Positions 24,892 through 34,980 of a stretch of DNA of 64,000 bases are shown one piece after another; within the stretch, counting starts at the first letter, position 1, and every line of letters starts with the position of its first letter. Under the pieces are notes generated by a model. The model worked only from the letters and a program-made list of their open reading frames with translations. It did no database searches and was not told the origin of the DNA. This stretch comes from Streptomyces griseiscabiei. Lineage in GTDB: Bacteria; Actinomycetota; Actinomycetes; Streptomycetales; Streptomycetaceae. The stretch covers positions 1,178,001-1,242,000 of the forward strand of contig NZ_JAGJBZ010000001.1 of NCBI RefSeq assembly GCF_020010925.1. The letters run 5' to 3'. Both the position numbers and the translations under genes were made by a program.

Positions 24892-26235
24892 TTACGCCCC
24901 CAGCGCCCGCGACACCGTGTAGATCAGCAGGCCCGCCAGCGACCCCACCACCGTGCCGTTGATCCGGATGAACTGCAGGTCACGGCCGATGTTGGCCTCG
25001 ATCTTCTTCGTGGTGTGCTCGGCGTCCCAGCTCGCGACGGTCTCGGTGATGAGGGAGGTGATCTCCGCGCGGTAGGTGGTCACGACATGTACGGCCGCGC
25101 CCTCCAGCCACTTGTCCACCTTGGCCTGCGCGCTCGGCTCGGTCGCCAGCCGGGTGCCCAGCGACAGCAGGGAGACCCGCACCCGCAGCCGCAGCTCACT
25201 GCGCTCGTCCTCGGCGGCGGACACGATCATCGACCGTACGGCCGTCCAGGCGGAGGCGATCAGGTCCTGGACCTCGCCCCGGCCGAGCACCTCGCCCTTC
25301 AGCCGCTCCACCCGCGCCCGGGTGTCCGTGTCGGACTGGAGGTCGCCGGCGAAGTCGGTGAGGAAACGGTCGAGGGCGCCGCGCGCCGGGTGGGTGGGCG
25401 AGTCGCGCATCTCGGTGGCGAAGCGCAGCAGTTCCTTGTAGACCCGCTCGCCGACCTTCCGGTCCACGAACCGGGGGGTCCAGCCCGGCGCGCCGCCCTC
25501 GACGGCGTCCATGACCTGCGCGTCGTGCAGGACCAGCCAGTCGTGGGCGCGGGTGCAGACGAGGTCGACGATCCGCCGGTGGCCGCCGTCGGTGACGATC
25601 TTCTCCAGCATCTTGCCGATACCGGGCGCGATCTCCTGGGCGCCCGCCCGCCGGGTGATCGCCTCCCCGACGACGGCCTGTACGTCCGAGTCCCGCAGCA
25701 CGGTCAGCGCGCCCCGCAGCGCGGTCGCCAGCTCGGCCGTCACCCGGTCGGCGTTCTGCGGCTCGGCGAGCCACGCGCCGAGCCGGCTGCCGATGCCGAC
25801 GGCCCGCAGCCGCTGCCGTACGACATCCTGGGAGAGGAAGTTCTCGCCGACGAACTCACCGAGCGAGACGCCCAGTTGGTCCTTCTTGGTGGGGATGATC
25901 GCGGTGTGCGGGATGGGCAGCCCGAGCGGATGCCGGAACAGCGCGGTCACCGCGAACCAGTCGGCCAGCGCGCCCACCATGCCCGCCTCGGCCGCCGCCG
26001 CGACATAGCCGGCCCAGGCACCCGCGCCCTCGTGCGCGGCCCACTTGGCCAGGACGTACACCAGTGCCACGAAGAGCAGCAGACCGGCGGCGATGAGCTT
26101 CATCTGCCGGACGCCGCGCTGCTTCTCCTCGTCGGCCGCGCTGAAGGTGGTCATGGTGCGGTGCGAGGCGCGCGGCTCGGCGGCCCGTGCCGCTCCGGCC
26201 ACCTCGCCGGCCTCGTCCGTCTTCGTACGGTCCAT
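24892..26235 (-). CDS. DUF445 (YjiN-like) membrane-anchored protein
   Basis: 447 residues; ATG 26235 is used, with M28 (MTTFSAADEE) an alternative. Two hydrophobic segments near 46-63 and 425-443 flank a long helical body; AGMVGALADWFAVTALFRHP is the DUF445 signature. The two membrane ends and coiled body fit an inner-membrane tethered protein. Cellular role unknown in actinobacteria. Confidence 0.9.
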   Translation of the reverse strand: MDRTKTDEAGEVAGAARAAEPRASHRTMTTFSAADEEKQRGVRQMKLIAAGLLLFVALVYVLAKWAAHEGAGAWAGYVAAAAEAGMVGALADWFAVTALFRHPLGLPIPHTAIIPTKKDQLGVSLGEFVGENFLSQDVVRQRLRAVGIGSRLGAWLAEPQNADRVTAELATALRGALTVLRDSDVQAVVGEAITRRAGAQEIAPGIGKMLEKIVTDGGHRRIVDLVCTRAHDWLVLHDAQVMDAVEGGAPGWTPRFVDRKVGERVYKELLRFATEMRDSPTHPARGALDRFLTDFAGDLQSDTDTRARVERLKGEVLGRGEVQDLIASAWTAVRSMIVSAAEDERSELRLRVRVSLLSLGTRLATEPSAQAKVDKWLEGAAVHVVTTYRAEITSLITETVASWDAEHTTKKIEANIGRDLQFIRINGTVVGSLAGLLIYTVSRALGA

Positions 26236-26468
26236 TCACTCCACCCGTTTCCTGTCCCCCGTACACATTGTCCCGTTCTTCATCTCTTCGACACCTGTGG
26301 ACGTGACCTACTGCATGACCTACTCCCGGAACGGAACAGGAGTTCCCCGCGTCTGTCCGGGCGGGGGAACCGATGGGGGTTCCGACAAGCAGCCCTCACC
26401 CCATGACGCATGATGGGGTGATCACATCGGAGCCTCGGGGCTCCACAGCCCGAGGAGTAACACACCGC

Positions 26469-27824
26469 GTGACCAGGCAGCACGCAGGGGGTGTGGGGAT
26501 GTCCCCCACAAAGCACCGTGCACTTCTGGCAGCCGTCGTCGCCCTGGTCGTGGCGATCTCGGCCGCGATATACGTCGGCGTCGGCATCGACGACGGCTCC
26601 CAGCACCAGGAGACCTTCGCCCGCGCACCCCGCAACAGCGCCGCGCCCGCCTCGACCGGCGTCTGGGTGGGCGCCTGGGCCGCGTCACCGAGCGGGTCGG
26701 AGCCGGGCACCGAGCAGGCGGGCCTCGCGGGCCGTTCGGTGCGCAACGTGGTGCACACGACCGCCGCCGGTACGAGTGCCCGCGTCACGCTGTCCAATCT
26801 CTACGGCCAGCAGCCGCTGACGATCAGCCACGCCTCGCTCGCCGTCGCCGCCTCCTCGGACACCCCGGCCGCGGCGGCCGACACCATGCGCCGCCTGACC
26901 TTCGCGGGCAACCCGACGGTCGTCATCGCCGCCGGTCAGCAGGTGGTGAGCGACGCCGTACGGGTGGCGATCCCGCACGACAGCGACGTACTGATCACCA
27001 CCTACTCCCCGACCCCCTCGGGTCCGGCGACCTACCACGCGCACGCCCGGCAGATCTCGTACACCGCCGAGGGCGACCGGGTGGCGGACGTCACCGGGGA
27101 GCCGTACACCACTCAGACACTCCACTGGCGGTACGTCACCGCGCTGGACGTGCTGAGCAACGAGTCCGACGGCACGGTCGTGGTCCTCGGCGACTCGCTC
27201 ACCGACGGCGTCACCTCGACCGTCAACGAGAACCGGCGCTGGACGGACGTCCTCTCCGGCCGTCTGCGCGCCGCCACCGGCTCCTCGGACATCCCGCGCT
27301 ACAGCGTCGTCAACGAGGGCATCAGCGGCAACCGCGTCCTCACCGACGGCAACGGCCGCCCCGCCGAGAACCCGAGCGGCCTCAACCGCTTCCAGCGGGA
27401 CGTCCTCGGCCGGACGGGCGTCAAGGCCGTCGTCGTCGACCTCGGCGTCAACGACATCCTCAAGAACCCCGGCCGGGCCGACCCCGAGGCCATCACCGAG
27501 GGCCTGCGCCGCCTCGTCGACCGCGCCCACGCCCGGGGGCTGCGGGTCGTCGGCACCACCCTCATGCCCTTCCACGGCCATCGCGGCTACTCCGACCAGC
27601 GCGAGTCGGTCCGCCAGGCCGTCAACGCCACCATCCGCTCCGGCAACGTCTTCGACGCCTACGCCGACTTCGACAAGGCCCTGCGCGACCCCTACGACCC
27701 CCGCAGCCTCCGCCCCGACTACGACTCCGGCGACCATCTGCACCCCAGCGACCGGGGCTACGAACGCATGGCCCAGACCTTCGACCTCCAGGAACTGAAG
27801 GGCGCGGTACCGGCGGAGCTGTAG
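26469..27824 (+). CDS. Secreted SGNH/GDSL-family hydrolase
   Basis: About 451 residues from GTG 26469 (GAGGAG 11 nt upstream); ATG 26499 is an equally possible start. A signal-anchor segment (ALLAAVVALVVAISAAIYVG) precedes the mature part. SGNH motifs: block I VVLGDSLTDG near 240, a block III-like LGVND near 325, and block V DHLHPSDRGY near 420 with catalytic Asp and His. An SGNH hydrolase/esterase acting outside the membrane is likely; lipase or carbohydrate esterase activity cannot be distinguished. A copy of the palindromic element follows. Confidence 0.88.
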   Translation: MTRQHAGGVGMSPTKHRALLAAVVALVVAISAAIYVGVGIDDGSQHQETFARAPRNSAAPASTGVWVGAWAASPSGSEPGTEQAGLAGRSVRNVVHTTAAGTSARVTLSNLYGQQPLTISHASLAVAASSDTPAAAADTMRRLTFAGNPTVVIAAGQQVVSDAVRVAIPHDSDVLITTYSPTPSGPATYHAHARQISYTAEGDRVADVTGEPYTTQTLHWRYVTALDVLSNESDGTVVVLGDSLTDGVTSTVNENRRWTDVLSGRLRAATGSSDIPRYSVVNEGISGNRVLTDGNGRPAENPSGLNRFQRDVLGRTGVKAVVVDLGVNDILKNPGRADPEAITEGLRRLVDRAHARGLRVVGTTLMPFHGHRGYSDQRESVRQAVNATIRSGNVFDAYADFDKALRDPYDPRSLRPDYDSGDHLHPSDRGYERMAQTFDLQELKGAVPAEL

Positions 27825-27830
27825 GCATCC

Positions 27831-27888
27831 AGGGGCACGGGGAACGGCGCGTCTTTCAGGGGCGCGGGGAACGGCGCGAGAAGCCCCA
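27831..27888. repeat. Palindromic intergenic element, copy 2 (tandem half-units)
   Basis: Two consecutive cores, AGGGGCACGGGGAACGGCGC and CAGGGGCGCGGGGAACGGCG followed by CGAGAAGCCCC, sit between the convergent SGNH hydrolase and DUF1707 genes, where a bidirectional terminator would be expected. Confidence 0.7.
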
Positions 27889-27912
27889 CCGGACCCGCAC
27901 CCGGCACACGAC

Positions 27913-28677
27913 CTACCGCTCCCCACCCCTGCTCCGCTGCTCCAACCCACGGCGGGCCTCCCGCCGTTCCAACCGCTCCTGCCGCCGAGCCTCCTTCAAC
28001 CGCTGCCGCTCGGCCTTCGGCACCTTCCGCTCGACCCCGATCCCGCCCCAGAACGCGAACCCGGTGAGGGTCACCCGCGGCGCGCCCGGCTCCCCCGGCA
28101 CCCCCTCCTCGCCATGGTCGAAGCCGCCCATGATCCCGATGCCCCGGACCACGACCTCGACCCCGGGCGGCACGATCACATTGATCCCGCCCATGACCGC
28201 CACGCAGTTGATCGTGACCTCGCGCTCCGCGAAGACCGCGTCCCGCAGATCCAGTTCCCCGCCGCCCCAGAACGCGAAGCAGTCGAACCGCGCGGGCACG
28301 GTCCACCGCCCCTTGCGCTCGAACCCGGACAGGACCGCCACGCCCCACGTGGACGACCCCTCGCCGCCGACGATCCGCTCCGGCCAACTCGCGTCCCCCG
28401 CGGGCCCCTTGACCAGCGAGACGGACGCCGACGACGACGGCACGACGGCCGGCGGCGCCACCGCCCCCGCCCCCGCCCCGGGCAGATCCCGGGTGATGGG
28501 CGCGAGTTCGCCGTACGTCCGCGCCTTGTAGGTCGCGTCCAGCCGCTCCTCGAACTCCTCCATGTCGATCCGCCCCTCCGCGAGGGCGTCCCGCAACTGC
28601 TCGGAGACCCGTTCACGATCGGCGTCGGAGGCACGAAGATCCGCGGCGGCCTGAAGATCCGGTGTGTCGTCCGTCAT
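27913..28677 (-). CDS. DUF1707 SHOCT-like / LiaF-like protein
   Basis: 254 residues. Residues 12-65 are the DUF1707 domain (LRASDADRERVSEQLRDALA ... LDATYKARTYGELAP), found at the N-terminus of many actinobacterial small regulators. Residues 110-225 contain repeated beta-turn blocks (FDCFAFWGGGELDLRDAVF, CVAVMGGINVIVPPGVEV, GFAFWGGIGVERK) like the C-terminal domain of LiaF-type cell-envelope proteins. No membrane segment is seen, so it is probably cytoplasmic. It lies just downstream of the ABC-2 transporter genes on the same strand but is separately spaced. Confidence 0.85.
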   Translation of the reverse strand: MTDDTPDLQAAADLRASDADRERVSEQLRDALAEGRIDMEEFEERLDATYKARTYGELAPITRDLPGAGAGAVAPPAVVPSSSASVSLVKGPAGDASWPERIVGGEGSSTWGVAVLSGFERKGRWTVPARFDCFAFWGGGELDLRDAVFAEREVTINCVAVMGGINVIVPPGVEVVVRGIGIMGGFDHGEEGVPGEPGAPRVTLTGFAFWGGIGVERKVPKAERQRLKEARRQERLERREARRGLEQRSRGGER

Positions 28678-28709
28678 ACGATCAGCCTACGAGGAACCCC
28701 CGCACGGGG

Positions 28710-29729
28710 CTACGACACAGCGGACCCCGGCTCCGCCAGGCGCTCCGCCGCCTCCGCCGCGACCCGCTCCGCCTGCTGCGCGTACATCTGGGCGATCACG
28801 GCCTCGATGTCCGGCTCCCGCACGGAGAGGTCCACCAGCGGATACGCGGACGCGATCCGCGCCACCAGCGGGGCAGCCGACTCCGACGCCGGGAACGCCA
28901 GCCACTGCCGGGGCCCCTCCACCCGTACGACGCGGGCGGGCGCGGCGTCGATCGGCGGCACTTCGCGCTCCAGGTCGACGACGAGCGTGCGCTCGCTCTC
29001 GCCCACCTCGTGCAGCCCGGTCAGCGGCCCGTCGTACATCAGCCGCCCATGGTCGATGACCATCACCCGGCGGCACAGCTGTTCGATGTCCTGGAGGTCG
29101 TGCGTGGTGAGCAGCACGGTCGTGCCCCGCTCGCTGTTCAGCTCCTTGAGGAACTCCCGGACCTTGGCCTTGCTGATGACGTCCAGCCCGATCGTCGGCT
29201 CGTCCAGATACAGCACCTCGGGGTCGTGCAGCAGGGCCGCAGCGATGTCCCCGCGCATCCGCTGGCCGAGCGACAGCTGCCGTACGGGGACGTCCAACAG
29301 CTCGCCCAGTTCGAGGAGTTCGACGCACCGGTCGAGGTTCTCGCGGTAACGGGCGTCGGGGATGCGGTACATGCGGTGCATCAGCCGGTAGGAGTCGATG
29401 AGGGGGAGGTCCCACCAGAGGGTCGTACGCTGTCCGAACACCACGCCGATACGACGCGCGAGCCGCGTCCGCTCCCGGGACGGGTCGATGTCCGCGACCC
29501 GCAGCCGGCCGCCGCTCGGCGTCAGGATGCCGGTCAGCATCTTGATGGTGGTGGACTTCCCCGCGCCGTTCGGCCCGATGTAGCCGACCATCTCCCCTCG
29601 CGCCACGGTGAACGAGATCGAGTCGACGGCCCGCACCTCGCGCCGCTCCCGCCGCAGGAACCCGGTCTTCTTCCGGACGTCGAAGACCTTCTCCACCCGG
29701 TCGAGTTCGATGAACGCGCTGTCTGTCAT
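28710..29729 (-). CDS. ABC-2 type transporter ATPase
   Basis: 339 residues from ATG 29729. Walker A GPNGAGKST, a Q-loop FGQRTTLWWDLPLIDS, an LSLGQRMRGDIAAALLHDPE signature/Walker B run ending in YLDEPTIGLD, and the H-loop TTHDLQDIEQLC. The C-terminal 80 residues form the extension typical of multidrug- or polysaccharide-type ABC-2 ATPases. It is third in a unit with two permease genes just upstream, 11 bp behind the nearer one. Confidence 0.93.
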   Translation of the reverse strand: MTDSAFIELDRVEKVFDVRKKTGFLRRERREVRAVDSISFTVARGEMVGYIGPNGAGKSTTIKMLTGILTPSGGRLRVADIDPSRERTRLARRIGVVFGQRTTLWWDLPLIDSYRLMHRMYRIPDARYRENLDRCVELLELGELLDVPVRQLSLGQRMRGDIAAALLHDPEVLYLDEPTIGLDVISKAKVREFLKELNSERGTTVLLTTHDLQDIEQLCRRVMVIDHGRLMYDGPLTGLHEVGESERTLVVDLEREVPPIDAAPARVVRVEGPRQWLAFPASESAAPLVARIASAYPLVDLSVREPDIEAVIAQMYAQQAERVAAEAAERLAEPGSAVS

Positions 29730-29740
29730 GGTCGGCACCC

Positions 29741-30622
29741 TCAGCTCCCTGTACTTCGATACGAACGCAGCCCCGCCCGCCACGCGAGCCCCGCCAGCGC
29801 ACAGCAGGCCACGCCGACCAGCGGAGGCGCGAAGGCCGCCCAGTCCGGCAGGCCGAGGGGGTAGGGGCGGCCCAGGACGTACAGTCCGGGCACCCAGTTG
29901 ACGAAGGCGAGCGGCAGGACGAAGGTCACCCCGCGCAGCAGGTCCTTGGCGAAGAGCGCGGGCGGGTACTGAAGGAGGGTCGCGCCGCCGTACGTGAAGG
30001 CGTTCTGCACCTCGGAGGCGTCCTGCGCGACGAACTGGAAGGCCGCGCCGCCGACGAACACCGCCGCGAAGATCAGCCCGCCGCTGCCCACCATCAGCGG
30101 GATCATCAGCGCCTTGGCCGGTGTCCAGGCGATGTCGAGCGTGGTCAGGGCGTACCCGAGGACGAACAGGCCCTGGGTGACCCGGCCGAGGCGGCGCAGC
30201 GCGAACTTGTCCGCGGCGACCTGGGCGAGCACCGGCACCGGACGGACGAGAAGGGTGTCGAGCGTGCCGTCGCGGACCCTGCGCCCCAGCCGGTCCATCG
30301 AGCCGATCATCAGGTCGGCGAGGCCGAAGGCGACGGCGGAGGTGCCGTAGAGCAGGGCGATCTCGGGCAGGGAGAAGCCGCCGAGCTCGTCGACCTGGGA
30401 GAACATCAGCAGGATCGCGACGAAGTCGAAGGAGGTCGCCGCGAAGTTGCCGAAGGTCGTCATCGCGAAGGAGGCGCGGTAGGCCATCGTGGAGCGGATC
30501 CACATGGCGGCGATCATGCGGTAGGCGCGCAGTCCGTCCCGTACCTGGTCGGTCCTGCCGTACGCGTCGAACGGCACCGCGTGCCCGTCCTGCGCCCTGG
30601 GCCGCTCGTCGAGGTCAGCCAC
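29741..30622 (-). CDS. ABC-2 type transporter permease
   Basis: 293 residues with about six membrane helices. The cytoplasmic N-terminus leads into WIRSTMAYRASFAMTTFGNF; VRDGTLDTLLVRPVPVLAQV is the membrane-proximal coupling segment typical of ABC-2 permeases. It overlaps the upstream permease gene by 8 bp, so the two permeases are probably made together and pair as a heterodimer with the ATPase. Confidence 0.88.
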   Translation of the reverse strand: MADLDERPRAQDGHAVPFDAYGRTDQVRDGLRAYRMIAAMWIRSTMAYRASFAMTTFGNFAATSFDFVAILLMFSQVDELGGFSLPEIALLYGTSAVAFGLADLMIGSMDRLGRRVRDGTLDTLLVRPVPVLAQVAADKFALRRLGRVTQGLFVLGYALTTLDIAWTPAKALMIPLMVGSGGLIFAAVFVGGAAFQFVAQDASEVQNAFTYGGATLLQYPPALFAKDLLRGVTFVLPLAFVNWVPGLYVLGRPYPLGLPDWAAFAPPLVGVACCALAGLAWRAGLRSYRSTGS

Positions 30623-31415
30623 CCTGGACCACCACCTTTCGGGTCGCCGCCGACTGGATCAGCCGCCCGACCGCCAGCAGTACGGCCGCCCAGGCGAGCT
30701 GGAAGGCGTACGTCCCCCACGGGTCGGCCTCGCCCAGCAGCACGTCCGCCGGGGCCTGGAGCAGCGCGGACCAGGGCAGGACGCGGGCGAGGTCGCCGAG
30801 GGCGCCCGGGAAGACGTTCAGCGGCAGGAGCATCCCGGAGAAGAAGACTCCGGTGAGCCAGGTGATCTGCATCGCTCCGGCGCCGTCGAGGAGCCAGAAC
30901 GCCCACAGGGCGACGATGTACCGGATCGCGAAGCTGACGAGGGCGCCGAGGGCGACCGCGACGAGACAGGCGAGCCAGGGCCCCGGACCGTCGGGCAGGG
31001 CCAGGTCGAAGAAGAGGGCGCCGCACACCATGGGGACGACACCGCGTCCGAGCAGCTGGAACAGGGCGCGGCCCATGTCGGCGGCGAGCCACCACAGCTG
31101 GAGGTCGACGGGGCGGTAGAGGTCGACGGCGATGTCCCCGGTCCGGATCCGCTCGATCAGCTCCTCCTCGAAGCCGACGCTCCCCAGTACCATCACCGCG
31201 AACATGGCCTGGCCGACCCAGACATACGTGAGTGCCTGCGCCTGGTCGTAGCCGCCGAGGTGGGGCTTCTCGTGCCAGAGGGCCAGGTAGGTGTATGCGA
31301 GGATGAAGCCGAAAACCGTGTTGGTGAACACCCCCGCCGCGGTGGCCACCCGATATGTCGCGTACCGCCTGAAACCACCGGCGGCGACGGCGGCGTACAA
31401 CCGCCCTGTGCCCAC
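30615..31415 (-). CDS. ABC-2 type transporter permease
   Basis: 266 residues, GTG start at 31415, first gene of the three-gene transporter. About six helices; it contains IERIRTGDIAVDLYRPVDLQ, the same coupling motif as its partner permease. Substrate unknown: no regulator, peptide or lantibiotic-type gene is adjacent. Confidence 0.88.
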   Translation of the reverse strand: MGTGRLYAAVAAGGFRRYATYRVATAAGVFTNTVFGFILAYTYLALWHEKPHLGGYDQAQALTYVWVGQAMFAVMVLGSVGFEEELIERIRTGDIAVDLYRPVDLQLWWLAADMGRALFQLLGRGVVPMVCGALFFDLALPDGPGPWLACLVAVALGALVSFAIRYIVALWAFWLLDGAGAMQITWLTGVFFSGMLLPLNVFPGALGDLARVLPWSALLQAPADVLLGEADPWGTYAFQLAWAAVLLAVGRLIQSAATRKVVVQGG

Positions 31416-31724
31416 GAGGAAACTCCCATCCGCTGCGAAGAGTCAGGCGAGAAGCCGAGGCCGGAACCGATTCGGGCCGAAGCGAAGGAGCCTAGTCCGC
31501 GGCCGGAGGGACCCGCCATGCGTTTTCGGGGGCGGACGACGGCGCTCGGGGGGTGGTCGTGGGGTGCACATGGGGTGTGAGGGGGACGTGACGCGATCCG
31601 GGAACGGATCGAACAGTACGAGAGTCTTTACTCAGGGGTTCAGAACCGGCCCGGAGCGGGCGTAAAGCGTACGAGGCCGTACGGAAATGAACGTACGACG
31701 CGAAAACAGGAGCACGGCAGCACG
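31416..31724. other. Divergent intergenic region between ABC transporter and PBP genes
   Basis: About 310 bp with no supportable gene. It must contain the promoters of the ABC transporter (minus) and of the penicillin-binding protein (plus); AGGAG at 31709-31713 serves the latter. Confidence 0.5.
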
Positions 31725-34700
31725 ATGAGCGACGAGCCGCAGCCGAAGCGGAACGGCCCGGGCTGGGCGCCGAGGGATCCGGAGCGACGTGCTCCGGAGT
31801 CGGGCGACAGCGCCGCCAAGGGGAACACCGACGGCACGCCCCCGGGCACCGGACCGGCCCCGTCATCCACCGGGGGGCCCACACGCCCCACCGGAGGCAC
31901 GGGCACCCCGGCCTCTCCCCGGACGTCCCGAAGCACCGACGGGCCCGACGGCCACCCGGGCACGGCCTCGGGCGAACGATCCGACACGGCCTCGGACGAC
32001 CGATCCGGCTCGCAGTCCGGCCCGGCCTCCGAAGGACGTCCCGGCACGCGGCCTGGCACCGCGCCCGGGGAACGATCCGGCGGGAAGCCCGGTGCGGGGT
32101 CCGACGAGAAGCCCGGCGCGGCTTCCGGCGGCGCGCCGGGCTCGCAGCCCGGCGGGAAGCCCGGCGGGAAGCCCGGCGGGAAGCCCGCCGCGGGACGTGA
32201 CGATCAGCCCGGCGGAGGTGGCGGCGCCGGACGGGACGGCGACTCCGCCGCCGTCCCGGACGCCCGGGCCGCCCGGGCAGCCAGAGCGGCGAGGGCCGCC
32301 AAGGCCGCGGGGTTGGGCGGCAGCGCGGCCGGGGCCGGAAGCAAGGCCGGGGCCGCGGCCGGGACCGGAGCAGCCGCCGCTGCCTCCTCGTCCCCCTCCG
32401 CGTCGTCCCCGCCCTCCGGCGCGGCGCGCGGTGGTGCCGCCGAGGACACACCGACCACCACCCTGGCGGCCGTCACCCCCGCCCGGAAGACCGGTGGCGC
32501 CCCGGGCGCCCGCCCCGGTGCCGACACGCCCACGCAGGCCCTCGGTGTCATCCCCGCCGAGAAGGCGGCGGGCACGGCCACCGCGTCCGCCGCCGCGCCC
32601 GCCGTCGTCCCCGACATCACCCCCGAGCCCGCCCCCGGCGGCGGCAAGGCCAAGAAGCGCAAGCGGCCCAAGCGCACCGGCTGGAAGCGGCTGATCCCCA
32701 CCTGGCGCTTCGTGCTCGGCTCCTTCGTCCTCGGACTCATGCTGATCGTCGGCGCCTTCGTGCTCGGCTACAACATGGTCCACATCCCGAAGCCGCAGGA
32801 CGCCGCGACCAAGCAGTCCAACGTCTATCTGTACGCGGACGGCACCCAGATCGCCCGCGACGGCGAGGTCAACCGCGAGAACGTCCCGCTGTCGAAGGTC
32901 TCCAAGGCCGCCCAGCACGCCGTACTCGCCGCCGAGGACCGCGACTTCTACTCCGAGCCGGCCATCGACGCCAAGGCGATGATCCGCGCCGCCTGGAACA
33001 CCGCGACCGGCAAGGGCAAGCAGTCCGGCTCGACCATCACCCAGCAGTACGTGAAGAACTACTACCTGGCCCAGGACCAGACCGTCACCCGCAAGGTGAA
33101 GGAGTTCTTCATCGCGATCAAGCTGGACCGCGAGGTCACCAAGGACGAGATCCTGGAGGGCTACCTCAACACCAGCTTCTTCGGCCGCAACGCCTACGGC
33201 ATCCAGGCCGCCGCGCAGGCCTACTACGGCGTGGACGCCGACGAACTCAGCGCCGAGCAGGGCGCCTACCTCGCCGCCCTGGTCAACGCGCCGAGCATGT
33301 ACGACGTCGTCGCCCACCCCGAGAACAAGGACGCGGCGGTCGCCCGCTGGAACTACGTCCTCGACGGCATGGTCAAGGAGGGCTGGCTCAAGCAGTCCGA
33401 GCGGACCGGCGCGAAGTTCCCGATGCCGAAGCAGGCCACCACGTCCACCGCCTTCTCCGGCCAGCGCGGCTACCTCGTCGAGGCCATCAAGTCGTACCTC
33501 ATCGAGCACAAGATCATCGATGAGAAGGCGCTGGAGAACGGCGGTGGGTACCGCATCACCACCACCATCCAGCCCAAGATGCAGAACGCGTTCATCAAGG
33601 CCGTCGACGACCAGCTGATGGACAAGCTCGACAAGAAGAACCGCAAGGTCGACAACTACGTGCGCGCCGGCGGTGTCTCCATCGACCCGAAGACCGGCAA
33701 GGTCATCGCGATGTACGGCGGCATCGACTACACCAAGCAGTACGTCAACAACGCCACCCGCCGCGACTTCCAGAACGGCTCGATCTTCAAGCCGTTCGTG
33801 TTCACCTCCGCCGTGGAGAACGTCTCCAACAACCAGAGCAACCAGGCGATCACCCCGAACACCGTCTACGACGGCACCAACAAGCGCCCGGTGGTGGGCT
33901 GGCCCGGCCCGGCGTACGCCCCCGAGAACGAGGACTACGTCAACTACGGCGACATCACCGTCCGCCAGGCCACCAACAGCTCGGTGAACTCGGTGTACGC
34001 GCAGATGGCCGTGGACGTCGGCCCCGAGAAGGTCGAGAAGACCGCGATCGACCTCGGACTGCCCAAGAACACCCCGGACATGAACCCGTACCCGTCCATC
34101 GCCCTGGGCACCGCCACCGCGAGCGTCCTCGACATGACGGAGGCGTACGCCACGCTCGCCAACCACGGCAAGCACGGCACGTACACGATGATCGAGAAGA
34201 TCAGCAAGGACGGCGAGGCGATCAAGGTCCCCACCACGGAGTCCACGCAGGCCGTCAGCCGCAAGGCCGCCGACACCACCACCTCCATCCTGCAGAGCGT
34301 GGTCCAGAGCGGTACGGCCACCGCCGCCCAGGCCTCCGGCCACCCGGTCGCGGGCAAGACCGGTACGGCCGAGGAGGACAAGGCGGCCTGGTTCGCCGGC
34401 TACACCCCGGACCTCGCCACCGTCGTCTCCGTCATGGGCCAGGACCCCAAGACGGGCGCGCACAAGCCGCTGTACGGCGCCATGGGCCTGCCGCGCATCA
34501 ACGGCGGCGGGGCGCCCACCGAGATCTGGGCGCAGTTCACCAAGGCCGCGCTGAAGGGCAAGAAGGTCAAGGAGTTCGACCTCGACCTCCAGGTCGGCGC
34601 GGACGTCGTCTACACCCCGCCCAGCACCCCGGCCGACGAGCCGGGCGCCACGGGTGAGGAGGAGACCGGCGGTCCCACGGACGACGAGGAGACCAGCGAC

Positions 34701-34961
34701 CCGGCGGACGGCGGCACCCCCGGCGGCGCACCCACCACCGACGGCGGCACCACCGCCGGCGCCACGGCCGACGGAGGTACCGGGGACGGCGGCACGGGTG
34801 ACGGGGGTACCGGCACCACCGCCGGTGCCACGGCCGACGGCGGCACCGGGGACGGCGGCACCGCCACGCAGGGAACGGCCGACGGCGGCACCGCCACCGA
34901 GGGCACGGCGGACGGCGGCTCCGCCACCCAGGGCGACACCTCGGTGGGGCCGTTCGGCTAG
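31725..34961 (+). CDS. Class A penicillin-binding protein (transglycosylase/transpeptidase)
   Basis: 1078 residues, larger than usual. Residues 1-320 are a low-complexity Gly/Pro/Ala/Ser cytoplasmic extension with GKPGGKPGG repeats, 334-356 the membrane anchor, 395-560 the GT51 glycosyltransferase (catalytic-type AAEDRDFYSE near 403, QSGSTITQQYVKN), and 620-930 the transpeptidase with SIFK (nucleophile serine), SSVN and KTGTAEE. The last 130 residues are a Gly/Thr/Asp tail (DGGTGDGGT-type repeats) outside the cell. It polymerises and crosslinks peptidoglycan. The long disordered ends may mediate protein contacts; their length probably varies between strains. Confidence 0.96.
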   Translation: MSDEPQPKRNGPGWAPRDPERRAPESGDSAAKGNTDGTPPGTGPAPSSTGGPTRPTGGTGTPASPRTSRSTDGPDGHPGTASGERSDTASDDRSGSQSGPASEGRPGTRPGTAPGERSGGKPGAGSDEKPGAASGGAPGSQPGGKPGGKPGGKPAAGRDDQPGGGGGAGRDGDSAAVPDARAARAARAARAAKAAGLGGSAAGAGSKAGAAAGTGAAAAASSSPSASSPPSGAARGGAAEDTPTTTLAAVTPARKTGGAPGARPGADTPTQALGVIPAEKAAGTATASAAAPAVVPDITPEPAPGGGKAKKRKRPKRTGWKRLIPTWRFVLGSFVLGLMLIVGAFVLGYNMVHIPKPQDAATKQSNVYLYADGTQIARDGEVNRENVPLSKVSKAAQHAVLAAEDRDFYSEPAIDAKAMIRAAWNTATGKGKQSGSTITQQYVKNYYLAQDQTVTRKVKEFFIAIKLDREVTKDEILEGYLNTSFFGRNAYGIQAAAQAYYGVDADELSAEQGAYLAALVNAPSMYDVVAHPENKDAAVARWNYVLDGMVKEGWLKQSERTGAKFPMPKQATTSTAFSGQRGYLVEAIKSYLIEHKIIDEKALENGGGYRITTTIQPKMQNAFIKAVDDQLMDKLDKKNRKVDNYVRAGGVSIDPKTGKVIAMYGGIDYTKQYVNNATRRDFQNGSIFKPFVFTSAVENVSNNQSNQAITPNTVYDGTNKRPVVGWPGPAYAPENEDYVNYGDITVRQATNSSVNSVYAQMAVDVGPEKVEKTAIDLGLPKNTPDMNPYPSIALGTATASVLDMTEAYATLANHGKHGTYTMIEKISKDGEAIKVPTTESTQAVSRKAADTTTSILQSVVQSGTATAAQASGHPVAGKTGTAEEDKAAWFAGYTPDLATVVSVMGQDPKTGAHKPLYGAMGLPRINGGGAPTEIWAQFTKAALKGKKVKEFDLDLQVGADVVYTPPSTPADEPGATGEEETGGPTDDEETSDPADGGTPGGAPTTDGGTTAGATADGGTGDGGTGDGGTGTTAGATADGGTGDGGTATQGTADGGTATEGTADGGSATQGDTSVGPFG

Positions 34962-34980
34962 CCGGGGTGACCGCGGCCGC

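Noticed and set aside
31863..34463. 866-residue minus-strand frame opposite the penicillin-binding protein
   Set aside because: Antisense GC-skew shadow: the plus-strand frame has clear GT51 and transpeptidase motifs and this one has none.
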